Both the position numbers and the translations under genes were made by a program. DNA of 64,000 nt from assembly GCA_958296295.1 (NCBI GenBank), contig OY282460.1, positions 2,356,001 through 2,420,000 of the forward strand, in the 5' to 3' direction. The notes under the pieces are model-generated. The model was not told the origin of the DNA and made no database searches. It worked only from the letters and a program-made list of their open reading frames with translations. This document shows positions 9,064-18,224 of this stretch, piece after piece (positions within the stretch are counted from its first letter, which is position 1; the number at the start of each line of letters is the position of its first letter). This DNA comes from an uncultured Pseudomonadales bacterium (GTDB lineage Bacteria > Pseudomonadota > Gammaproteobacteria > Pseudomonadales > Azotimanducaceae).

Positions 9064-10491
9064 CTACGCCGCCGCCCCGCCTTGAAGTTGCGCGCGGATG
9101 CCGCGCATGCGTTCTTCGGTGAGGCCGTAGCCCCACATCACCGCGATGGCGGCCAGCGAGGCGCCGAGCGGCGCCAGCACGTCGAACACCCTCAACAGCA
9201 GCAGTGTGCGTTCCTGTTGGAGGCCTTCAAGAGCCACATCAAAGCCGGTGGCGTTCAGCAGGTAGCCGCCGGCGAGGATGGCCGCCGCTTGGCCCAGCTT
9301 CACCACCCACCAGAAGATCGCGCCGTACATGCCTTCGCGCCGCTCGCCCGTCCTGGCTTCGTCGAGGTCGCAGATGTCGGCCACCATGGAAGGCATCAGG
9401 GTGAACAGGCTGCCGAGGCCGAAGGCGATGAGCGGTGCCGTGGCGAGCAGCAGCAGCGGTTGTTCGGCGCTGTAGCAGAACCACTTGAGGGCGTAACCGA
9501 CGGCCGATATGCCGATGCACACGAAGAACGCCCGCCGTTTGCCCATGCGCGTGCCGAGCACCGTGGCGACCAGGATGGCGAGGAAGGTCGATCCCGCGGA
9601 AATGGTGCCGAACCAGCCCATGAGCCAACCCGCGGCGTCGCGGTCGCCGGCGAAAACGTAGTAGATCACGACGTAGGTTTGGAACGCGGCGACGAGGATG
9701 AAGCCGTTGAACACCAGAAAGGTGGCCGCGCAAAGGCGAAGAAACGGCACCGAGGACAACGTGGCGCCGAACGCCCGGCCGAACTCCAACACGTTGCCCA
9801 GGATGTCCCGCCACAACTTCCCGCGCTTTGGGGAGGGGCGGGTTCCGGTGTCGCGGTGACGCTCGCGCAGGAGCAGGGCCGGCACCACGCCAAGCGCCAT
9901 GGCCGCCAGGCCAACCGCCACCGCGAGCCACATCGCGCCGACACGCAGATCGCCGAACCGGTCGAACTCCATGAACAGCAGGAACCACGGCGACAGCAGG
10001 TAGGCGGTTTGGCCGATGGCGTTCTGCGTGCCCATCAACCGCGTGCGTTCGTGGTAGTCCGGCGTGAGCTCGTAGCCGAGCGCCACCCACGGCGTGGCGA
10101 ACACGGTGTACGCGAGATAGAAGAGCAGCGAGATCGCCAGGAAGTACCAGAAGTAGAAGTCCTCGCTTCGGCCCCCCGGCAGAGCCCAAAGCACCATGAA
10201 CACCAAGCCGCCCGCGATGGCGCCGCAGAAGATGTAAGGGCGCCGGCGGCCCCACCGCGAGCGCGTGCGATCGGAAATGTGGCCGACGACGGGATCGGTG
10301 GCCGCGTCCGTGAGCCGCGGCAAGGCCCCGAGCAAGCCCACCAGGGCCGGGTTCATGCCGTAGCCCAGGTTCAACACGATCATCATGCCGCCGCTGGCCG
10401 CGGCCAGCAGGTTGTTCACGAACGCGCCGATGCCGTAGGCGATGCGCCGCCCGATGGCGACGCGGTCGCCGCTGGCCGGCGCCGTGGTCAC
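9064..10491 (-). CDS. MFS sugar:cation symporter, GPH-like
   Basis: Predicted inner-membrane sugar importer of about 475 residues with 12 hydrophobic segments. Recognisable features are the glycoside-pentoside-hexuronide-type N-terminus (GRRIAYGIGAFVNNLLAA), the first cytoplasmic loop (DPVVGHISDRTRSRWGRRRP), and the region PWVALGYELTPDYHERTRL, where this family has YTPWVALGAELTPDYxERT. The frame stays open far upstream in a non-protein-like arginine-rich stretch. I chose the GTG at 10491 because it overlaps the TGA of the upstream glycosidase as GTGA, a typical translational-coupling arrangement. It is the last gene of the lacI-GH3-GH-MFS operon and presumably takes up the sugars released by the two hydrolases. 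Confidence 0.88.
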   Translation of the reverse strand: MTTAPASGDRVAIGRRIAYGIGAFVNNLLAAASGGMMIVLNLGYGMNPALVGLLGALPRLTDAATDPVVGHISDRTRSRWGRRRPYIFCGAIAGGLVFMVLWALPGGRSEDFYFWYFLAISLLFYLAYTVFATPWVALGYELTPDYHERTRLMGTQNAIGQTAYLLSPWFLLFMEFDRFGDLRVGAMWLAVAVGLAAMALGVVPALLLRERHRDTGTRPSPKRGKLWRDILGNVLEFGRAFGATLSSVPFLRLCAATFLVFNGFILVAAFQTYVVIYYVFAGDRDAAGWLMGWFGTISAGSTFLAILVATVLGTRMGKRRAFFVCIGISAVGYALKWFCYSAEQPLLLLATAPLIAFGLGSLFTLMPSMVADICDLDEARTGERREGMYGAIFWWVVKLGQAAAILAGGYLLNATGFDVALEGLQQERTLLLLRVFDVLAPLGASLAAIAVMWGYGLTEERMRGIRAQLQGGAAA

Positions 10492-11786
10492 AGAACGCGA
10501 AACGGCAGGTTGGCGTAGGCGGCGTTGCCGCGACCGTCGTAGGCGGTGACGAACAAGCGGTAGTGGCCGGGTGCCGCGGGCGCCTGGACGACGACCTCGC
10601 CACCCGGCGCCGCAGCTTCGGCCTCCTCCCCGGGCGGGCTCGCTATCAGCCCGGGCAGGTCGGGGATGGCGCTTTCCGCATCGCCGCCTTCGGCGCGGGA
10701 CGCGCTTTCCACCTTCACGCTCCATGCGTAGGTGAGGTCGTCGCCGTCGGGGTCCGAGAAAACCGCAACGGCCGGGTACGTCTTGCCGGCGCGCAAGGTG
10801 ACGTTGGCGGTGGCCGGTTTGCCCCGCAGCCGCAGCGCCTCGACTATCGGCGCCTGATTGCCGGGCACGGTGCGCGTCCACGCCACCTGCATCGCGTCGA
10901 CGGTTGCGGTGCGCTCGCCGGTTTCCGTGAACATGCTGAACCAGGTGGGCGTGCGCTCCTGCTTCTGTCCCCACAGGAAGACGTAGGAGCCGAGCGCCTG
11001 GCGCGGCAGCGCCGGCAGGATGAAGTTCTGGTAGCCGCCCAGGTAGTGGCGGGCTTTCTCGGTGCTGTTCTGTTCGATAGGCGCGCCCCAATCCGTCTTG
11101 CCCACCTCCCAAAACCCCAGCGGCCCCCACTCGGTGACCATGAACGGGATGTCCGCGAGCAGTTGTTCCCGGTAGCGGGGAAGGGCGGCCAGAGCGCCGT
11201 AGAGCTGCAGACTGAGGAAATCCAAGTCCGCGGCGCGGGTGCGCACCGCCTTCAGCAGTTCGGCGCGCACGCCCGTTATCGTGGTGGTGGTGGGATGGTT
11301 CGGATCCAGGCGGTGGACCAGCCGCGAGAGGGCGTTGACAGCGTCGTACACGCGCGGATTGGTGTAGTTGAAGTCCAGCTCGTTGCCGAGAATCCAGCAG
11401 AGCAGGGCGGGATGATCACGGTAGCGGCGCACGAGCGCTTCGATGCGGCGTTCTTGCGCCGCCACCGCCGCCGCGTCGTCGTAGTCGAACCCGAACCGCT
11501 CGCTGGCCACCGGCAGGTTCAGCGCCACGGTCAGCCCGTGGCGACCGGCGGCGTCAAGCGTCGCCTGCGCGCCTTCCACGCCCCAAGTGCGTATCGAATT
11601 GCCGCCGCGCAAGGCCACGGTGGCGAGGTCGATGTTGCCGGCGCCAACGCCTTTCACCACATAGGGCTCTCCACCCCGCAACAAGAGGTAGACGCCGTCT
11701 TGGCCAGCCACGCGCACTTCTATGGGCTGGCCGGCGGCGTGGGTCGCGGCCAACGCGATCGCGGCAATGGCCGCGAGGCGCATCAT
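10488..11786 (-). CDS. exported TIM-barrel glycoside hydrolase (GH2/GH5-like clan A)
   Basis: A 432-residue predicted secreted glycosidase. Residues 1-18 form a signal peptide (MMRLAAIAAIALAATHAAG). The catalytic domain shows a clan A pattern: acid/base Glu136 in WILGNELDFN and nucleophile Glu219 in FMVTEWGP. A C-terminal beta-rich module (about residues 330-432, with SDPDGDDLTYAWSV) resembles a PKD/fibronectin-like domain. The start is the ATG whose last two bases overlap the stop of the GH3 gene (ATGA). The exact GH family and substrate cannot be fixed by eye. The GH3 and sugar-porter neighbours suggest a beta-glucan or other beta-linked glycan. Confidence 0.8.
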   Translation of the reverse strand: MMRLAAIAAIALAATHAAGQPIEVRVAGQDGVYLLLRGGEPYVVKGVGAGNIDLATVALRGGNSIRTWGVEGAQATLDAAGRHGLTVALNLPVASERFGFDYDDAAAVAAQERRIEALVRRYRDHPALLCWILGNELDFNYTNPRVYDAVNALSRLVHRLDPNHPTTTTITGVRAELLKAVRTRAADLDFLSLQLYGALAALPRYREQLLADIPFMVTEWGPLGFWEVGKTDWGAPIEQNSTEKARHYLGGYQNFILPALPRQALGSYVFLWGQKQERTPTWFSMFTETGERTATVDAMQVAWTRTVPGNQAPIVEALRLRGKPATANVTLRAGKTYPAVAVFSDPDGDDLTYAWSVKVESASRAEGGDAESAIPDLPGLIASPPGEEAEAAAPGGEVVVQAPAAPGHYRLFVTAYDGRGNAAYANLPFRVL

Positions 11787-13684
11787 GAACCGGACCCTTG
11801 CGAACGTGGTCGCGAAGGCGCGTCGACAGCTGGGCGCGACGGGGTCTCGCACAGCCGCCTGGATGCGGTGGCGCCGTCCGCGTAGCGCAACCCGAAGCCG
11901 TAGGGAAAGAGGGGTTCGTAAGGCTCGTCGCCGCGGTTCACGCTCGTCTGCCACGGGTCCCGGGGCCAGGAGAAGGCGAGTTTGCCACGAAAATCGATAA
12001 TCCGGCCGGCGGCGTCTCGAAAGAGCACATCGGCGACGCCACCGCCTTCGCTGCCGGGCAACCACGCCACCACGAAGGCGTCCGAGGCGTTGAGCTCCGG
12101 ATTCACCCAGAGTGGACGGCCAGTGACGAAGACGGACACAACCGGCACGCCGCGCGCTTTGAGCGAACGCAGCGTCGCCAGCGGCTCGGCGTATGCCGCC
12201 GAGTACGACAAGTGCGCGATGTCGCCTTCTCCCTCGGCGTAGGGGTCTTCGCCGAACACGACGATAGCGACATCCGGCGGGTCGTCGAACGCGCCGTCGG
12301 GCGCGAATCGCACGTTCCCGCGGCCCGCCACCGCCGCTTGGATCCCGCCGAGGACGGACTGGGCGTTGGGGAAGTCGTCATTGCCGTTGCCGTCGCCCTG
12401 CCAGGTGAGCGACCAGCCTCCGCACTGCCGGCCGATGTCATCGGCGTGCGCGCCGGCCACAAGCACGTTCAGATCGCGGCGCAGGGGCAGCAGCCCGGCG
12501 TCGTTTTTCAGCAGCACCAGGGATTCGCGCACCGCCTGGCGAGCGAGCCGGCGATGTTCGACCGGCGCCAAAGGGCCACCCGCGAACCCCCGCGACGACG
12601 GCGGGCCCTTGGCGAAGAGGCCGGCCCGCGCCTTCACGCGCAGGATTCGCCGCACGGCGTCGTCAATGCGCGCCTCGGCCACTTCGCCGGCGCGCACCGA
12701 CGCCTGCAAATCCGCGAGAGCTTCGGGCCACTCGTGCTCGACCATCAGCATGTCGACTCCGGCGCTCACCGCCTTTGCCCAAGACTCGCCCCGCGCCTCG
12801 GCCAACTGCTGGCAACCGTTCCAATCGCTGATCACGAAGCCGGTGAACCCCAACCGTTCCTTAAGCACCTGCGTGAGCAGATAACGGTGGCCGTGGACCT
12901 TGTCGCCGTTCCAACTGTTGAACGCCGCCATCACGACTTGCGCCCCGGCAGCCAACGCGCTCAGGTGCCCGGCGCCGTGAATGTCGCGCAAAGCCGCTTC
13001 GGGGCACACGGCGTCGCCTTGATCCACGCCCGCTGTGCCGCCGTCGCCGATGAAGTGCTTGGCGGTGGCCAACACCTTGCCGGCGGCGAGGAAGCCCCGG
13101 CCGCCGGCCGGGCCTTGCAGCCCCTTGACCATCCGCTCGGCGTAGGCCCGCACGATCCGGGGATCTTCGGAATAGCTCTCGTAGGTGCGGCCCCAGCGGT
13201 CGTCGCGGACAACGGCCAGGGTGGGCGCGAAGGTCCAGTCGATGCCGGTCGCCGCCACCTCTCGGGCGGTGGCGCGGGCGATGGCCTCCACGAGACTCGC
13301 GTCGTCGGCGGCGCCAAGGCCGATGTTGTGCGGAAAGATGGTCGCCCCGAACACGTTGTTGTGGCCGTGGACCGCGTCCGTGCCCCACAGGATGGGCACG
13401 CCGGAGGCGGAGTCCAAGGACGCGGCGTGGTAGGCGTCCGCCAAGCGCAGCCAGTCCGCGACGGATCCCCGTTTGCCATTCGGCCACGAGCCGCCGCCGT
13501 TGAGCACCGATCCGATGCAATGCTCGCGGGCGTCCCGAGGGCTGAGATGCGTGATTTCGCTTTGGATCATTTGGCCCACCTTGGCGTCGAGGGACATGCC
13601 GGCGAGGCGCTTGGACACCTCCTCCTCGATCTGTCGCTCGGCGTCCGCGTCTCCATTCCGGCGGGGCCAATCAGCTATCGGCAT
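11783..13684 (-). CDS. glycoside hydrolase family 3 beta-glucosidase
   Basis: Hydrolyses terminal beta-glucosyl residues. The 633-residue protein contains the GH3 N-terminal TIM barrel (GVPILWGTDAVHGHNN around 96-110, KHFIGDGGTAGVDQGD around 209-224) with nucleophile Asp287 in GFVISDWNG. The C-terminal alpha/beta domain follows (ESLVLLKNDAGLLPL, and GEDPYAEGEGD where the acid/base region lies) and ends FPYGFGLRY. It resembles marine ExoP-type enzymes. No clear signal peptide is seen, so it may be cytoplasmic or periplasmic by another route. ATG 13684 has a good GAGGAG ribosome-binding site; a GTG at 13690 is possible. It overlaps the end of the repressor gene by 14 bases. Confidence 0.92.
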   Translation of the reverse strand: MPIADWPRRNGDADAERQIEEEVSKRLAGMSLDAKVGQMIQSEITHLSPRDAREHCIGSVLNGGGSWPNGKRGSVADWLRLADAYHAASLDSASGVPILWGTDAVHGHNNVFGATIFPHNIGLGAADDASLVEAIARATAREVAATGIDWTFAPTLAVVRDDRWGRTYESYSEDPRIVRAYAERMVKGLQGPAGGRGFLAAGKVLATAKHFIGDGGTAGVDQGDAVCPEAALRDIHGAGHLSALAAGAQVVMAAFNSWNGDKVHGHRYLLTQVLKERLGFTGFVISDWNGCQQLAEARGESWAKAVSAGVDMLMVEHEWPEALADLQASVRAGEVAEARIDDAVRRILRVKARAGLFAKGPPSSRGFAGGPLAPVEHRRLARQAVRESLVLLKNDAGLLPLRRDLNVLVAGAHADDIGRQCGGWSLTWQGDGNGNDDFPNAQSVLGGIQAAVAGRGNVRFAPDGAFDDPPDVAIVVFGEDPYAEGEGDIAHLSYSAAYAEPLATLRSLKARGVPVVSVFVTGRPLWVNPELNASDAFVVAWLPGSEGGGVADVLFRDAAGRIIDFRGKLAFSWPRDPWQTSVNRGDEPYEPLFPYGFGLRYADGATASRRLCETPSRPAVDAPSRPRSQGSGS

Positions 13685-14849
13685 GCGCACTCCTCGTTGC
13701 CGCGTGTTGGGGTTCTGCCCGGCCGCTCTTGCGGGCGGCCGGGGCGGCGACCGAGCCGCGCAGCACCAGCGGACAATCGAACACCCGCTGTCTGGGCGTC
13801 CCGGCGGTGCGCAGTTGTTCGATGAGATCAGCCGTGGTCGCCTGCGCCATCTCGAAAACAGGTTGGCGGGCCGTGGTCAGTGGCGGCCATGTGCGCGAGG
13901 CGGCCGGCGAATCGTCGAAGCCGACCACGGAAATATCCGCCGGCACGCGCAAACCCAAGGCGTGGGCCGCGGCGATCGCGCCGGCCGCCATTTCGTCGTT
14001 GGCGGCCGCGATGGCGGTGGGGCGGGGCGAGATGCCAAGCAGCCGGCGCGCGCCGTCTTCACCAGACGGGAAGTCGAATCCGCCGTCAACGAAGAGCCGT
14101 TCGTCCGCCCGGCAGGCCGCCGCGCGCAGGCCTTCGCGAAAGCCGGCGAGTCGCTCGGCGCTGGCACCGTGGCGCGGGTCGCCGTTGATGAAGGCTATGC
14201 GGCGATGCCCGAAGGAGAGCAGGTGCTCGGTGAGCGCCCGACTCGCCGAGCGGTCGCGGGCGCGGACCGAACAGAGCCGCGGATCCGCCTCGCGCGGGGC
14301 GATGCAGGCTACCGGAGTGCCGTTCGCGCGCAGCGCCTCAAGCAACGCCTTGTCGTCGCCAAGGGGCGCGGTGAGAATCACGCCGTCCACGCGGGTCTGC
14401 GTGACAAAACCCAACACCTCTTTCGCGCTGGGGCCGCCGGCGCCCCGCGAACCGTCGCCGCACGGCCGCAGCAGCAACGTGTAGCGGCCGGCTTCGCACG
14501 CGGCGAAGACGCCCTCGAAGGCGCGTTGCACATAGCCGAACTCGTGCGGGTTCTCGTAAAGAAGGCCAATGGAGAAGGTGCGCCGGCCGGCCAATGCCCG
14601 CGCCTGCGGATTGGGTTCATATCCGAGCTCGGTCGCCACGCGCCGCACCCGCTCGCGAGTGGCGCGGCGAACGTTCGGTTCGCCGTTCATCACCCGCGAC
14701 ACCGTCTTGATGGAGACGCCGGCCCCGGTGGCCACCTCGTTGATGGTGGCCCTCGAAGCGCCTTGCCGAACGTCATACGTCACCACGCTGGCCGGGTTGT
14801 CGCGAGGGCGCGTCCGCCATCTGGCGGGCGGCGGCGCGGGGGGCCGCAT
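13671..14849 (-). CDS. LacI-family transcriptional repressor
   Basis: Sugar-responsive repressor, likely of this operon and the divergent TonB receptor. The HTH is typical (ATINEVATGAGVSIKTVSRV, then MNGEPNVRRATRERV), followed by a hinge (PNPQARALAGRR) and a periplasmic-binding-protein-like effector domain (FSIGLLYENP, GHRRIAFINGDP, PADISVVGFDDSPAA). The start is uncertain: the ATG at 14849 gives a 30-residue lead before the HTH, and a later GTG (VVTYDVRQGAS) would give a more standard N-terminus. It is first in an operon with GH3, GH and MFS genes, each overlapping the next. A candidate operator lies in the divergent intergenic region. Confidence 0.9.
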   Translation of the reverse strand: MRPPAPPPARWRTRPRDNPASVVTYDVRQGASRATINEVATGAGVSIKTVSRVMNGEPNVRRATRERVRRVATELGYEPNPQARALAGRRTFSIGLLYENPHEFGYVQRAFEGVFAACEAGRYTLLLRPCGDGSRGAGGPSAKEVLGFVTQTRVDGVILTAPLGDDKALLEALRANGTPVACIAPREADPRLCSVRARDRSASRALTEHLLSFGHRRIAFINGDPRHGASAERLAGFREGLRAAACRADERLFVDGGFDFPSGEDGARRLLGISPRPTAIAAANDEMAAGAIAAAHALGLRVPADISVVGFDDSPAASRTWPPLTTARQPVFEMAQATTADLIEQLRTAGTPRQRVFDCPLVLRGSVAAPAARKSGRAEPQHAATRSAHADS

Positions 14850-14907
14850 CGCTCGAGTCGCACCAAGGAAATCCCCAAATCCATCCTCTAAACACCCTAT
14901 CCCCAAA

Positions 14908-14921
14908 TGACAACGCTATCA
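14908..14921. promoter_or_regulatory. candidate LacI-family operator
   Basis: TGACAACGCTATCA is an imperfect palindrome with a central CG; 5 of the 7 positions per half are symmetric. This is the usual LacI/PurR-type architecture. It lies between the divergent repressor and TonB-receptor genes. Confidence 0.5.
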
Positions 14922-15041
14922 ACCTTTGTTTATCGGGGCACATAGGACACAAAAGATCGAAAAAAAGTCCCTATTCCCACAAACAGCAGTGTATGCTCGC
15001 GCTGATAGTCGATCCTGCCGCGGTGTCGCTGCTGGCCCGGT

Positions 15042-15058
15042 GTCGCACAGGTTGCGAC
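15042..15058 (+). other. short hairpin in the TonB-receptor leader
   Basis: GTCGCA and TGCGAC (15042-15047 and 15053-15058) form a perfect 6-bp stem with a 5-base loop, about 60 bases before the receptor start. Function unknown. Confidence 0.3.
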
Positions 15059-15116
15059 GGGCCGCAGCGACTGGCCGCCGCACATCGAGCAAACGGGAAC
15101 CTTGCGGAGGGGCGTC

Positions 15117-18107
15117 ATGCCGAACCGGGCAACCAAGCAAATCAAGGCGTTCAAGAAGAACCGACTCGCACTCGCGGTGTCGCTTGCGCTCAGCCCGGCT
15201 TTGGTGCCCGGCGCCGCGGCGGAAGAGGTCGCCCAAGGGGAGATCGAGGAAGTCACCGTGGTCGGGATCCGCCAGAGCCTCAAGCACTCGATGGACCTGA
15301 AACGGGCGCGGGACGGCGTCGTGGACGCCATCACCGCCGAGGACATCGGCGATTTCCCTGACAGCAACCTCGCCGAGTCGTTGCAGCGGATCACCGGCGT
15401 TTCGATAGATCGCGAACGTGGCGAAGGCGCCAGGGTGACCGTGCGCGGCTTCGGGCCGGACTTCAACTTGGTGTTGCTGAACGGTCGTCAAATGCCGACA
15501 GCCAGCGGTCTCAACCGGTCGTTCGACTTCGGCAACCTCGCCTCGGAGGGCATCAGCGCCGTCGAGGTGTACAAGAGCGGCCAAGCCGACGTGCCGACCG
15601 GCGGCATCGGTTCCACGTTGAACATTCGCACAACCCGTCCTCTGGATTCGCCGGGCATGAAGTTCACCGCCGCCGGCAGCGGTCTGAACGATCGTTCCAC
15701 CTCCAAAGGCGACAGCTTCACGCCGGAAATCTCGGCCCTCTTCTCGAACACCTTCAACGACGACCGCGTGGGCATCGCGCTCAGCGCGGTCCGCCAAAGC
15801 CGCAACAACGGCGCGAACACCGCCAACGTTGGCGGCTGGCGCACTTTCCCGGGCGAAGTGCACAACTGCTGGGGCTGCCCCACCGGGCGCGCGGAGTGGG
15901 GCGGCATACCGCTCAACCCGGAAACCGGCCCGCCAACGCAGGTGAACCGTCCCGGCGAGGGCGACTTGTACTCCGTGCCGCAAGCCATCGGCTACGAGCT
16001 GGCGGAGTACGAGCGGGTGCGCACCAACGGCCAGCTCACGCTGCAATGGCAGGCCACCGAGCGGATCGAAGCCACTTTGGACTACACCTACTCGGAGGTG
16101 GAGCTGACGCGCTCGTACAGCAACCTGTCGGCTTGGTTCAACTTCGGCGGTCAAGAGACGGTGTGGACCGATGGCCCGCAGGCGTCGCCACTGGAGTACA
16201 CCGAAAGCTCAGCAGGCGCCGACTATTCCATGGGCGGCGGCTTGGACGCTTGGAAGGCGAACAACGGCGCGACCGGGTTGAACGTGATGTGGGACGTGAG
16301 CGACCGGTTGGTGCTGGAGTTCGACCACCACGATTCGGACGCCCGACGCGCGCCGAACAGCCGCTTCGGCGACTCCGCCTTGCTGTCGACGGCGGCGTAC
16401 TCGCGCACCAGGACGAGCGGCCACTTCGGGCAAGATCTGCCGGTACTGGAACTCACGCTCAGCAACACCTTGACGCCGGACGACATGATCGTCACCGGCA
16501 GCGTGTTTCAGAACAACTTCTCGAACATGAACATCAAACAGTCGAAGATCGCCGGCACTTGGGATTTCGACGCCGGCTTCGTGGAGAACATCGACTTCGG
16601 CGTTCAGCTGACGGAAGTGAACAACCGTTCCGCCGGCTCGGTGGTGCAGCGGGACGCTTGGGGCGGCGTCACCAAACCGGGCGCCATCGCGGACATCTTG
16701 ACGCCGGCGGACGCCGGCGCCGCGTTCGACAAGGTGCCCGGCGGCGACGACGCTCGGCGCCAGACGGCCTTCTACACGTTCGACATGGGCCAGCTGGTGG
16801 AGAGAACCGAGGCGCTCATGGCTTCCGGCGAGGCCACCATCTTCATGGTGGCGGACATGGGCGATTGCGGCACCGGGCTGTGTACGTCCAGCCGGTTCGC
16901 GTCGGACCGGCGCACCACCGAGGAATCCACCGCGGCCTATGTGCAGGTGAACTTCGACACGGAGTTCGGCACCCGCCCGGTGGACGTCCGCCTTGGATTG
17001 CGGTACGAGAAGACGGACATTTCGTCGCAAGCGCTGTCCCCCGCCTACATCGGCATCAACTGGGTCGCCGGCAACGAGTTGTCCGCCGTGCAGTCCGATC
17101 CGGACTTCACCTCCCTCGACGGCAGCTACGACCTCGCGCTGCCCAATTTCGATTTCAAGATCGACGTGACGGACGATTTGGTGGCCCGGTTCTCCTACAG
17201 CGAAACGATCACCCGACCGAAATACGGCGACATCCAAGGCGGCCAGACCATCAATTCGCTCGTGCGGGTGGATGGCGGCACCGGCAACCGGGGCAATCCC
17301 GGCCTGATGCCTTTCTCGTCGCAGAACATCGACGTGTCTTTCGAGTACTACTACGGCGACGACAGCTACTTCGCGATCGGCTACTTTCACAAGGATGTGG
17401 AGAACTTCATCGGCACGTCCTCGGTGATCGAGAACACGTTCAATCTGCCGCACCCGGCGTTGGGCCCGTTGGCGGACGAGGCGCGAGCGGCCACCGGCAG
17501 CGCGGACTCCGGCGCGTTGTACGCTTGGATTCTGGCGAACCGCGCTGATCAGCCGGGCGTGGACGCGGAGAACGGCATCATCTCCGGCGTGGCCGGGCGC
17601 GACCCGGCGTCGCCGTTCAACCTCACGGTGCCGGTGAACATCGAAAAGGCCACCATGAAGGGCTGGGAAGTGGTCGTCCAGCACAACTTCGGCGACAGCG
17701 GCTTCGGCGCGATCGTGAACGCCACCATCGTTGGCGCGGATGTCGGCTACGACAACTTCAGCTTGGCGCAGCAATTCGTGCTCACGGGTCTTAGCGACTC
17801 CGCGAACGTGATAGCGTTCTACGACAAGGACGGCATCAGCGTCCGCTTGGCGTACAACTGGCGAGACGCCTTCTTGGCCGGAACCGGGCAGAACAACGTT
17901 GGCGCGGGGCCGCCCACGCACGTCAACGCCTACCAGCAACTGGACATGAGCGCGAGCTACTGGTTCCGGGACCGCTTCCAAGTCTATGTGGACGCCTTGA
18001 ACATCACGGACGAGACCACCCATGTCTACGGTCGGCACGAGTTCCAAACGCTGTTCGCGGGGCAGGCCGGGCCGCGCTACAACATGGGCGTGCGGTTCAA
18101 GTTCTAG
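15117..18107 (+). CDS. TonB-dependent receptor (Xanthomonas/Caulobacter oligosaccharide type)
   Basis: Outer-membrane active transporter of 996 residues. The N-terminus has a basic stretch and signal peptide (NRLALAVSLALSPALVPGAAA), then the extension EEVTVVGIRQSLKHSMDLKR that marks the TIGR01782 group. The plug domain follows (DIGDFPDSNLAESLQRITGV, VRGFGPDFNLVLLNGRQM), then a long 22-strand-type barrel ending in phenylalanine (GVRFKF). ATG 15117 follows GGAGGGG; the open frame from a TTG at 15102 is less likely. It is divergent from the LacI/glycosidase operon and followed by halogenase, SapC and cupin genes, the usual company of this receptor group. It probably imports an oligosaccharide. 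Confidence 0.93.
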   Translation: MPNRATKQIKAFKKNRLALAVSLALSPALVPGAAAEEVAQGEIEEVTVVGIRQSLKHSMDLKRARDGVVDAITAEDIGDFPDSNLAESLQRITGVSIDRERGEGARVTVRGFGPDFNLVLLNGRQMPTASGLNRSFDFGNLASEGISAVEVYKSGQADVPTGGIGSTLNIRTTRPLDSPGMKFTAAGSGLNDRSTSKGDSFTPEISALFSNTFNDDRVGIALSAVRQSRNNGANTANVGGWRTFPGEVHNCWGCPTGRAEWGGIPLNPETGPPTQVNRPGEGDLYSVPQAIGYELAEYERVRTNGQLTLQWQATERIEATLDYTYSEVELTRSYSNLSAWFNFGGQETVWTDGPQASPLEYTESSAGADYSMGGGLDAWKANNGATGLNVMWDVSDRLVLEFDHHDSDARRAPNSRFGDSALLSTAAYSRTRTSGHFGQDLPVLELTLSNTLTPDDMIVTGSVFQNNFSNMNIKQSKIAGTWDFDAGFVENIDFGVQLTEVNNRSAGSVVQRDAWGGVTKPGAIADILTPADAGAAFDKVPGGDDARRQTAFYTFDMGQLVERTEALMASGEATIFMVADMGDCGTGLCTSSRFASDRRTTEESTAAYVQVNFDTEFGTRPVDVRLGLRYEKTDISSQALSPAYIGINWVAGNELSAVQSDPDFTSLDGSYDLALPNFDFKIDVTDDLVARFSYSETITRPKYGDIQGGQTINSLVRVDGGTGNRGNPGLMPFSSQNIDVSFEYYYGDDSYFAIGYFHKDVENFIGTSSVIENTFNLPHPALGPLADEARAATGSADSGALYAWILANRADQPGVDAENGIISGVAGRDPASPFNLTVPVNIEKATMKGWEVVVQHNFGDSGFGAIVNATIVGADVGYDNFSLAQQFVLTGLSDSANVIAFYDKDGISVRLAYNWRDAFLAGTGQNNVGAGPPTHVNAYQQLDMSASYWFRDRFQVYVDALNITDETTHVYGRHEFQTLFAGQAGPRYNMGVRFKF

Positions 18108-18224
18108 CGCGCGGCGTCCGCAACGGCTGCACGGCAGGCCGTCCTCGACGAAGGAGTTGTTGTCGGCGAGCCGCGATGAGGCGTTGCGCCACAAGCCGAG
18201 CTGTCGCGTTGGCGGGGTAGGGCT

